A stretch of 10,333 nt of DNA, from contig JAJZSM010000037.1 in the NCBI GenBank assembly GCA_021849765.1, positions 1 to 10,333 on the forward strand. Reading direction: 5' to 3'. The notes beneath the pieces were generated by a model. The model saw nothing but the letters and a program-made list of their open reading frames with translations, searched no databases and was not told the origin of the DNA. How positions within the stretch are numbered: the first letter of the stretch is position 1; each line of letters opens with the position of its first letter. This DNA is from Actinomycetes bacterium (GTDB taxonomy: Bacteria; Actinomycetota; Acidimicrobiia; Acidimicrobiales; RAAP-2). The position numbers and the translations under genes are program-made. This document shows positions 5,323-10,333 of this stretch, piece after piece.

Positions 5323-6903
5323 ATGTCAACGCCGCCCAACGTGGCCACCCTCACCGACCTCGTCGCCCGCGCCCAAGAGGTCATCGATTCCGCGACCGAG
5401 CAGCTGCGAGAGCGCGGCGGGCCCGATCGGGAGCAGTCGCTCGCCTATGACCTCGCGCACGCGGCGAGCGCCATCGCCACCGCCCGAGCCAACCTCACCT
5501 ACGCCACCAACGGCGAGACCGAGGCGAACCTCACGAGCGCCTTCCTCGGGCTCGCCCTCAGTGACCTCGCCCAACGCGTGCTCGGGCGCGAGGACCGCTG
5601 GGGTGTCACCGGCGACTGGTTCGCGCCCTTTCGAGCCTTCGTCGCCGAACAGCGCGACCCGAGTCGCCTCGCCTCACTCGCCGAATCCCCAGGAGACCGC
5701 CACCTCGGCGAGGACTTCGAGATGGTCCGGGACTACTTCGGGCGCTTCGCCGACGAACAGATCCGCCCACACGCCGAACACGTGCACCGCACCAACGGCG
5801 ACATCCCCGAGTCGGTGATCGAGGGACTGCGCGACCTCGGGGGATTCGGCCTCTCCATTCCGACGGCCTACGGCGGGGACGCCACCGGCGGTGCCTCGGA
5901 GTACCTCGCGATGGTGATCGCCACCGAGGAACTCTCGAGAGCGAGCCTCGGCATCGGCGGCTCCCTGATCACCCGGCCGGAAATCCTCACGCGCGCGCTG
6001 CTCGCCGGCGGCACACAGGCGCAGAAGGAACAGTGGCTGCCGCGCGTCGCGACCGCTTCGGTGCTCGCCGCGATCGCGGTGACCGAGCCCGACTTCGGCA
6101 GCGACGTCGCCAATATCACCACGACCGCCACCAAGACCGACGGCGGCTGGCTGATCAACGGGACCAAGACCTGGTGCACGTTCGCCGCGCGCGCCGAGGT
6201 GTTGGTGCTGCTCGCGCGCACCGACCCCGACCGGTCCAAGGCTCACCGGGGTCTGTCACTCTTCCTCGTCGACAAGCAGCGTGGCGACAGTCATGGCTTC
6301 GTGCTCAACCAGGACAATGGCGGACGGTTAGAGGGCCGTCCGATCGACACGATCGGCTATCGCGGCATGCACTCCTATGAGGTCAGCTTCTCGCAGTGGT
6401 TCGTACCCGACGACAACCTCGTCGGTGGCGATGCCGGACTCGGCCGCGGCTTCTACTACCAGATGGCGGGATTCGAGAACGGCCGGATCCAGACCGCGGC
6501 GCGCGCCGTGGGCGTCATGCAGGCGGCCTACGAAGCGGCGCTGGCCTACGCCCGCGATCGGCGGGTCTTCGGCGCGCCGATCATCGACTACGAGCTCACG
6601 AGGGCGAAGTTGGGCACGATGGCGGCCATTATCCAGAGCTCACGCCAGTTCGCCCTCGCGGTCGCACGTCAGATGGGCGACGGGGGCGGGTCGATGGAGG
6701 CGTCGATGGCCAAGGCGTACGTCTGTCGAGCCGCCGAGTGGGTGACCCGCGAGGCCCTGCAGATCCACGGGGGCATGGGCTACGCCGAAGAGTACCCCGT
6801 GAGTCGCTACTTCGTCGACGCTCGCGTGCTCTCGATCTTCGAGGGTGCCGACGAGACGCTCTGTCTCAAGGTGGTCGCCCGGCGCCTGCTCGACCGGGAC
6901 TGA
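5323..6903 (+). CDS. mcd: Acyl-CoA dehydrogenase with N-terminal extension, probable (2S)-methylsuccinyl-CoA dehydrogenase
   Basis: This FAD enzyme would oxidise methylsuccinyl-CoA to mesaconyl-CoA in the ethylmalonyl-CoA pathway, passing electrons to ETF. At 526 aa it is well above the roughly 380-400 aa of common acyl-CoA dehydrogenases. The extra part is a helical N-terminal domain (about 1-128, with AYDLAHAASAIATARANL at 41-58 and GREDRWGV at 88-95), typical of Mcd. The acyl-CoA dehydrogenase fold follows: N-terminal helical part about 130-245, middle beta part about 250-365 (AVTEPDFGSD at 252-261, INGTKTWCT at 278-286) and C-terminal helices about 375-524. QIHGGMGYAEEYPVSRYF (480-497) is the conserved signature, and Glu507 in IFEGADE is the candidate catalytic base by position. 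The MaoC hydratase and CitE-like lyase for the next two steps lie on either side, which supports the call. It ends one base from the convergent permease gene, leaving no room for a separate terminator. Confidence 0.88.
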   Translation: MSTPPNVATLTDLVARAQEVIDSATEQLRERGGPDREQSLAYDLAHAASAIATARANLTYATNGETEANLTSAFLGLALSDLAQRVLGREDRWGVTGDWFAPFRAFVAEQRDPSRLASLAESPGDRHLGEDFEMVRDYFGRFADEQIRPHAEHVHRTNGDIPESVIEGLRDLGGFGLSIPTAYGGDATGGASEYLAMVIATEELSRASLGIGGSLITRPEILTRALLAGGTQAQKEQWLPRVATASVLAAIAVTEPDFGSDVANITTTATKTDGGWLINGTKTWCTFAARAEVLVLLARTDPDRSKAHRGLSLFLVDKQRGDSHGFVLNQDNGGRLEGRPIDTIGYRGMHSYEVSFSQWFVPDDNLVGGDAGLGRGFYYQMAGFENGRIQTAARAVGVMQAAYEAALAYARDRRVFGAPIIDYELTRAKLGTMAAIIQSSRQFALAVARQMGDGGGSMEASMAKAYVCRAAEWVTREALQIHGGMGYAEEYPVSRYFVDARVLSIFEGADETLCLKVVARRLLDRD

Positions 6904-6904
6904 T

Positions 6905-8101
6905 CTACTCGTCGATCGTGAAGGGCTCGTGCACGGCGCCGAGCGTAATGCCCGCTGTGTGGAGGTTCACCTTCTCACCGCGCGCGCGCTGGGCGTGCAT
7001 GGCGGCGCGTTCCCAGCGCTCCTCAACGTGGCCGTAGCGCCAGAACCCAAGTGCTCCCAGCCAGATGGCCACGAACAGCCCGACGATGGTGAAGCCCGCA
7101 CGGTTGATGTTGAAGGACGCGGCGAACGACCAGAAACCTCCCGAGAGCTTCAGCTCATTGCTCAAGACCTGAGCGAGCTCGAGCGTGCCGATGTAGAACG
7201 CGACGAAAACGCTGAGCCCGGTGATGGTGATGTTGTAGTACACCTTGCGAACGGGCTTGGAGAACGCCCAGCCGTACGCGAAGTTCATGAACGAGCCGTC
7301 GATCGTGTCGAGCAGGCTCATGCCCGCGGCGAAGAGGATAGGTAGCGACAGGATGGCCCACAACGGCAACCCGGCGGCGACCGAGGTACCTGCGAGGACG
7401 AGGAACGCGACTTCCGTGGCGGTGTCAAAGCCCAGGCCGAAGAGCACGCCAAGTGGATACATCTTCCACGGCGCATCGATCGACCGCGCGAGCGGACCGA
7501 AGAAGCGCATCATGAAGCCCCTCGCGTTCAGGTGCTTCTCCAACTCGGAGTCATCGAACCGCCCCTGGCGCATCGCGACGAAGAGTTTGACGATACCCAC
7601 GAGGATGATCAGGTTCAAGATCGCGATCAGATACAAGAAACTGCCCGAGACGACGGTGCCGATCAGCCCGCCGTAGTGGTGCAGCGACGAGTGGGTGTTG
7701 CGAACCTGTGAACCCAAGGCGCGCGCACCCAGGCCGAGAAGGACCGTGAGCGCGAAGACGACCGAGGAGTGACCGAGCGAGAAGAAGAAGCCGACTGACA
7801 TCGGTCGCTTGCCTTCGGACATGAACTTGCGGGTCGTGTTGTCGATCGCCGCGATGTGGTCGGCGTCAAAGGCGTGACGCATCCCGAGGGTGTAGGCGAG
7901 CACACCCGTACCGATACCGAGGGTCTTGCCCGAGTCGATCCCGAAGTGTCGCGTCGCGGCCACCATCAGCAGGGTGAAACCGACCACGTGCAACAGCGCG
8001 ACGAAGCCGAACATGGACAGCAGGCTGCGGCGCTCGTGGGTCGAAAACGACGCCCGAACCCGGGCGATGGGAGAACGGTCGGTAGCCGGCGCGGTCGTCA
8101 C
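6905..8101 (-). CDS. NiCoT-family nickel/cobalt permease
   Basis: The 398-aa integral membrane protein imports Ni2+ and/or Co2+ (HoxN/NixA/NhlF family). The signature HX4DH is His76-AFDA-Asp81-His82 in the segment RHAFDADHIAAIDNTT; further family blocks are FSLGHSSVVF (107-116), LGFDTATE (223-230) and SLLDTIDGSFMNFAYGWAF (262-280). About eight hydrophobic segments are visible, the first at about 30-49. The tail past 357 is hydrophilic with several His residues. Metal preference cannot be read with certainty. The setting beside a B12-linked pathway favours cobalt, but no hydrogenase or urease genes are in view to test nickel. GTG 8101 is supported by TAAGGT 6 nt upstream. The lyase gene ends 38 bp upstream on the same strand, so the permease may be both co-transcribed and driven from its own promoter, which overlaps an inverted repeat. 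Confidence 0.92.
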   Translation of the reverse strand: MTTAPATDRSPIARVRASFSTHERRSLLSMFGFVALLHVVGFTLLMVAATRHFGIDSGKTLGIGTGVLAYTLGMRHAFDADHIAAIDNTTRKFMSEGKRPMSVGFFFSLGHSSVVFALTVLLGLGARALGSQVRNTHSSLHHYGGLIGTVVSGSFLYLIAILNLIILVGIVKLFVAMRQGRFDDSELEKHLNARGFMMRFFGPLARSIDAPWKMYPLGVLFGLGFDTATEVAFLVLAGTSVAAGLPLWAILSLPILFAAGMSLLDTIDGSFMNFAYGWAFSKPVRKVYYNITITGLSVFVAFYIGTLELAQVLSNELKLSGGFWSFAASFNINRAGFTIVGLFVAIWLGALGFWRYGHVEERWERAAMHAQRARGEKVNLHTAGITLGAVHEPFTIDE

Positions 8102-8107
8102 GCCGTC

Positions 8108-8113
8108 ACCTTA
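8108..8113 (-). promoter_or_regulatory. -10 box TAAGGT of a leaderless promoter for the NiCoT gene
   Basis: On the minus strand TAAGGT is followed by GACGGC (6 nt) and GTG 8101. The same AAGG could instead act as a ribosome site about 7 nt from the GTG, so leaderless and leadered reading are both possible here. The box overlaps the end of the inverted repeat at 8111-8133. Confidence 0.45.
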
Positions 8114-8133
8114 GTAGGAAGGTCTCCTAATAA
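8111..8133. promoter_or_regulatory. Inverted repeat over the NiCoT promoter, candidate metal-responsive operator
   Basis: TTAGTAGGA (8111-8119) and TCCTAATAA (8125-8133) pair at 8 of 9 positions around a 5-nt spacer. The repeat fills most of the 38-bp gap between the lyase stop and the permease start and covers the -10 and spacer region of the predicted permease promoter. This position suits repression by a metal-sensing regulator (DtxR/MntR-like, Fur/Nur-like or NikR-like are all possible). The half-site differs from the classic DtxR/IdeR box. An RNA hairpin hiding the ribosome site is an alternative. There is no T-run after it, so an intrinsic terminator is unlikely. Confidence 0.5.
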
Positions 8134-8139
8134 GACCCG

Positions 8140-9078
8140 CTACCTGAGAGAGCGCTTCAGCCCCGCTCGTTCCCCTCTGGTCAGGAATTTCGTCGCCATC
8201 TTGCGGCTGGCCTCGTCGATCATCTCGTCGCCGAACATCACCGCACCGGTGTTGTTCTCTTCCGTCGCCACCCGGTAGGCCTCGAGGATGTCCCACGCCT
8301 TGTCGAACTGCTCTTGGGTCGGCGAGTAGACCTCGTTGAGCACGAGCGCCTGGTCGGGGGTGAGCGCCCACTTGCCGTCGTAGCCGAGTACCCGGGTGCG
8401 CTGGGCGAACTCGCGAAGCGAGTCGAGTTCGCGGACCTTGAGGAACGGCCCGTCGATCACCTGCAGACCGTTCGCCCGTCCGGCCATGAGAATCCTCGAG
8501 AACACGTAGTTGAAGTGGTCGCCCGGGTATTCGGGTATGGCGACGCCGCCGGTCAGGACGGGCATCTCGATTGACGCCGCGAAGTCGGCGGGGCCGAAGA
8601 TGATCGTCTCGAGGCGCGGGGACGCCGCGCAGATTTCGTCGACGTTGATGAGTCCGCGCGCGGTCTCGATCTGCGCCTCGATACCGATGTGCCCGACGGG
8701 CAAGCCGGCGTTGCGCTCGACCTGGGTCAAGAGCAGGTCCATGGCGACCACCTCGGCGGCCGACTGCACCTTGGGCAACATCACCTCGTCGAGGCGCGCG
8801 CCGGCGTTACCGACCACGTCGATGACGTCGCCGTAGGTCCACGGTGTGTCCCACGCGTTCACTCGCACGCAAAGCACCCGCTCGCCCCAGTCCTGATCGC
8901 GGATCGCCGCGACGACCTTGGCGCGGGCCGAGACCTTCTCATTGGGTGCGACCGAGTCCTCGAGGTCGAGGAAGGTCATGTCTGCCGTTGCGCTCGGTGC
9001 CTTGGCGAGGAATCGGTCCGACGATCCCGGGGTTGACAGACAGGAGCGACGTGGCAGGTTACGTGAGCGTTCAGACAT
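8140..9078 (-). CDS. mcl1: CitE-like CoA-ester lyase, probable L-malyl-CoA/beta-methylmalyl-CoA lyase
   Basis: The enzyme would split beta-methylmalyl-CoA into glyoxylate and propionyl-CoA, and possibly malyl-CoA into glyoxylate and acetyl-CoA. The 312-aa TIM-barrel protein has the length of Rhodobacter Mcl1 (about 318). Visible motifs are PRRSCLSTPGS (9-19), FLDLEDSV (36-43), Arg72 in VRVN, Glu138 in IEAQIETARGL and Asp165 in FGPADF. Glu138 and Asp165 are the expected Mg2+ ligands, with the same 27-residue spacing as Glu141/Asp168 recalled for Rhodobacter Mcl1. The GDEMIDEASRKMA stretch near 283-295 is shared with the lyase encoded beside MaoC and meaA in Streptomyces. Citramalyl-CoA lyase or malyl-CoA thioesterase activity is less likely but possible. 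ATG 9078 has no clear ribosome site, but TAGGCT lies 7 nt upstream. The NiCoT gene follows after 38 bp. Confidence 0.87.
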   Translation of the reverse strand: MSERSRNLPRRSCLSTPGSSDRFLAKAPSATADMTFLDLEDSVAPNEKVSARAKVVAAIRDQDWGERVLCVRVNAWDTPWTYGDVIDVVGNAGARLDEVMLPKVQSAAEVVAMDLLLTQVERNAGLPVGHIGIEAQIETARGLINVDEICAASPRLETIIFGPADFAASIEMPVLTGGVAIPEYPGDHFNYVFSRILMAGRANGLQVIDGPFLKVRELDSLREFAQRTRVLGYDGKWALTPDQALVLNEVYSPTQEQFDKAWDILEAYRVATEENNTGAVMFGDEMIDEASRKMATKFLTRGERAGLKRSLR

Positions 9079-9085
9079 GGCAGAG

Positions 9086-9091
9086 AGCCTA
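9086..9091 (-). promoter_or_regulatory. -10 box TAGGCT of a leaderless promoter for the CoA-ester lyase gene
   Basis: On the minus strand TAGGCT is followed by CTCTGCC (7 nt) and ATG 9078. The hexamer is identical to the one before the 142-aa protein operon (revcomp of 5273-5278). No convincing -35 is seen. A second possible -10, CATAAT (revcomp of 9135-9140), lies further upstream and would give a leader of about 50 nt. Confidence 0.5.
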
Positions 9092-9207
9092 TTTCTGCGG
9101 CGAGGGGGTCCGCGGCGGCGTGTGGGCCAACAAATTATGATGCCTGTTGATCAGGGACGTTGCTCGACGACCCACGAAACGCCGGGGCGCCGGCGCTGGT
9201 GAACCGG

Positions 9208-9213
9208 TAGCGT
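9208..9213 (+). promoter_or_regulatory. -10 box TAGCGT of a leaderless promoter for the NlpC/P60 gene
   Basis: CCGG-TAGCGT is followed by GGTGCGC (7 nt) and GTG 9221, nearly the same layout as CCGG-TAGTTT before mcd. It favours GTG 9221 over the in-frame GTGs at 9212 and 9215, which overlap or abut the box. The rest of the 142-bp spacer 9079-9220 holds an AT-rich patch near 9130-9140 that could be a second promoter on either strand; I see no RNA gene in it. Confidence 0.5.
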
Positions 9214-9220
9214 GGTGCGC

Positions 9221-10315
9221 GTGACTGACGTCGAGCGCCCCGCGCGCCATTCGACGCTACGGCCGACGCGAGGGCTAAGGCGACTACCGCTTCGGGGACT
9301 GATCGTCGCCGTAGCCATGTTGGCGACGCTGCTGCCGGTACCGGCCGGCGCCTCCAACTTGACCAACGCGCGAAGTGAAGCGGCCACGTTGTATCGCCAG
9401 ATCCAGACGATCGACAACCGCGTCGGCTTCCTCGGTCAGAAGTACGACATGACCTTGATCACGCTGCACCACATCACTGATGTCATCACCAACACCAAGT
9501 CGATCGTCGCCCAGATCCAACGCGACCTAGCCAAGGGCAACAGCCAGCTCCAAGCCGACGCGATCTTCGCCTACGTGACCAACGGGTCCGCGGCGAGTAA
9601 CAATCCGCTCTTCTCGAAGAACGCCTCCAACATCGGCGCCACCAACGTCTACAACCAGCTCGCCGCGGGCAACGTCTCGACGACGATCGCGAACCTGAAG
9701 AGCTACCGGATCAAGTTGACCAAGGAGCGCTCCATCCTCGCCGCCGAGGACCGCAAGGCCGCGGACGCCGCGCGAACGTCCGCGCGCGCCTTCCACGAGG
9801 CCAAGGTGCTCCAAGCCACCCTCCAAAACACGCTCAGCAAGGTGAAGGGTCGGATCGCCTACTTCATCAACCAGCAGGTAGCGGCGGCAGCAGCCCAATC
9901 GGCGAGCGCGCTTCGCAACGCCCAGCCCCAGTCAAACTTCCCGGCGCCACCGCCGGACTCGCGCGCAAACATCGCCATCCGCGCCGCGATGTCGTTCCTC
10001 GGCGTCCCCTACGTCTGGGGTGGCGCGTCACGCTCGGGCGTCGACTGCTCGGGACTGGTCATGCTCGCCTACGCGGCCGCGGGCATCTTCCTGCCCCACT
10101 ACTCGGGCGCGCAGTTCGCGGACACGATGCGCGTCCCGCTCATCGACATCCAGCCGGGCGACCTCCTGTTCTACGGGTACAACGGCGACCAGCACGTCGC
10201 GATGTACATCGGCCACGGTCAGATGATCGAGGCCCCCTCAGCCGGATACACGGTGCACATCACCCCGGTGCGACTCGGCTACGGGTTCGCCGGTCTCGGC
10301 CGACCGCGCGCCTAG
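9221..10315 (+). CDS. Secreted NlpC/P60 peptidoglycan endopeptidase, RipA-like triad
   Basis: The protein cleaves peptidoglycan stem peptides, most likely between D-Glu (iGln) and the diamino acid. From GTG 9221 it has 364 aa. A basic N-region with five Arg (14-25), a hydrophobic core (27-40) and a PAGAS site give a Sec signal peptide cut near residue 44. Residues about 47-230 are helical and coiled-coil-like, as in the autoinhibitory or targeting parts of RipA-type proteins. A Pro-rich linker (PAPPP, 241-245) leads to the NlpC/P60 domain (about 250-364). Cys276 lies in GVDCSGLV, His325 in DQHVAMYIG and Glu337 in QMIEAP. The spacing His+12=Glu equals RipA His432/Glu444, whereas E. coli Spr uses His there. 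It probably acts in cell separation or wall turnover; no divisome gene is nearby. A start at GTG 9212 would add three residues. Confidence 0.9.
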   Translation: MTDVERPARHSTLRPTRGLRRLPLRGLIVAVAMLATLLPVPAGASNLTNARSEAATLYRQIQTIDNRVGFLGQKYDMTLITLHHITDVITNTKSIVAQIQRDLAKGNSQLQADAIFAYVTNGSAASNNPLFSKNASNIGATNVYNQLAAGNVSTTIANLKSYRIKLTKERSILAAEDRKAADAARTSARAFHEAKVLQATLQNTLSKVKGRIAYFINQQVAAAAAQSASALRNAQPQSNFPAPPPDSRANIAIRAAMSFLGVPYVWGGASRSGVDCSGLVMLAYAAAGIFLPHYSGAQFADTMRVPLIDIQPGDLLFYGYNGDQHVAMYIGHGQMIEAPSAGYTVHITPVRLGYGFAGLGRPRA

Positions 10316-10333
10316 GGCGTGTCCGCCTTCCCG

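Noticed and set aside
5066..6246. Frames of 190-250 codons at 5066-5818 (+) and 5674-6246 (-)
   Set aside because: They are Ser/Pro/Arg- or Gly/Glu-rich shadows of the 142-aa protein gene and of mcd, with no motifs and no start signals.
8111..8133. Intrinsic terminator after the lyase gene
   Set aside because: The stem is AT-rich, its loop is not followed by a T-run on either strand, and it lies 9 nt from the next start codon.
8102..8139. Cobalamin or nickel/cobalt riboswitch before the permease
   Set aside because: The gap is only 38 nt, too short for either, and no B12-box-like or NiCo four-way junction sequence is seen in the upstream gene end.
9212..9220. GTG 9212 or 9215 as the NlpC/P60 start
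   Set aside because: They overlap or abut the likely -10 box TAGCGT, whereas GTG 9221 sits at the same 6-7 nt distance as in five other genes; still possible, as the difference is only 2-3 residues.
1..10333. Mobile element, phage, defence island or CRISPR
   Set aside because: No transposase, integrase, direct-repeat array or known defence domain; all complete genes but two read as ordinary housekeeping or metabolic functions with uniform composition.

Overview
The window looks like a chromosomal segment of a high-GC actinobacterium. The best guess is the Acidimicrobiia or a nearby lineage, because several proteins (MaoC-type hydratase, CitE-type lyase, N-terminally extended acyl-CoA dehydrogenase) read like those of Streptomyces and relatives. 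GTG starts are common, many genes seem to be leaderless, and the cell-wall hydrolase has the Cys-His-Glu triad known from mycobacterial RipA. The taxon is inferred from the sequence alone; there is no rRNA here.

Layout. Positions 1-51 (-) hold the first 17 codons of a gene running off the left edge, probably sufB (Fe-S assembly). An 83-bp divergent spacer with a perfect interrupted palindrome separates it from an oligopeptidase B gene (135-2288, +). A small two-TM protein of unknown function (2272-2853, -) ends inside the 3' end of that gene. Further along the minus strand come a flavin reductase-like protein (2924-3397), MutY (3420-4298), a MaoC hydratase (4295-4807) and a small conserved protein (4838-5266). 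The last three read 5266 to 3420 as one tight operon. A 56-bp divergent promoter separates it from a 526-aa acyl-CoA dehydrogenase (5323-6903, +). That gene ends one base from the end of a NiCoT nickel/cobalt permease (6905-8101, -), which lies downstream of a CitE-like CoA-ester lyase (8140-9078, -). The right end is a secreted NlpC/P60 peptidoglycan hydrolase (9221-10315, +). There is no gene-free stretch above 300 bases; the longest, 9079-9220, is 142 bases. I see no tRNA, rRNA, mobile element or CRISPR array.

How the genes fit together. The acyl-CoA dehydrogenase, MaoC hydratase and CitE-like lyase match three consecutive steps in the lower half of the ethylmalonyl-CoA pathway: methylsuccinyl-CoA to mesaconyl-CoA, to beta-methylmalyl-CoA, to glyoxylate plus propionyl-CoA. 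The pathway's earlier B12-dependent mutase (Ecm) and the reductase Ccr are not in the window. The adjacent Ni/Co permease could supply cobalt for B12; its promoter carries a 23-bp inverted repeat that may be a metal-responsive operator.

The strongest structural signals are two. First, six of the nine complete genes have a TANNNT box exactly 6-7 nt before the start codon, the layout of leaderless actinobacterial promoters. Second, mutY has no ATG/GTG/TTG that keeps its conserved N-terminus; the full protein needs a CTG start overlapping the MaoC stop as CTGA.
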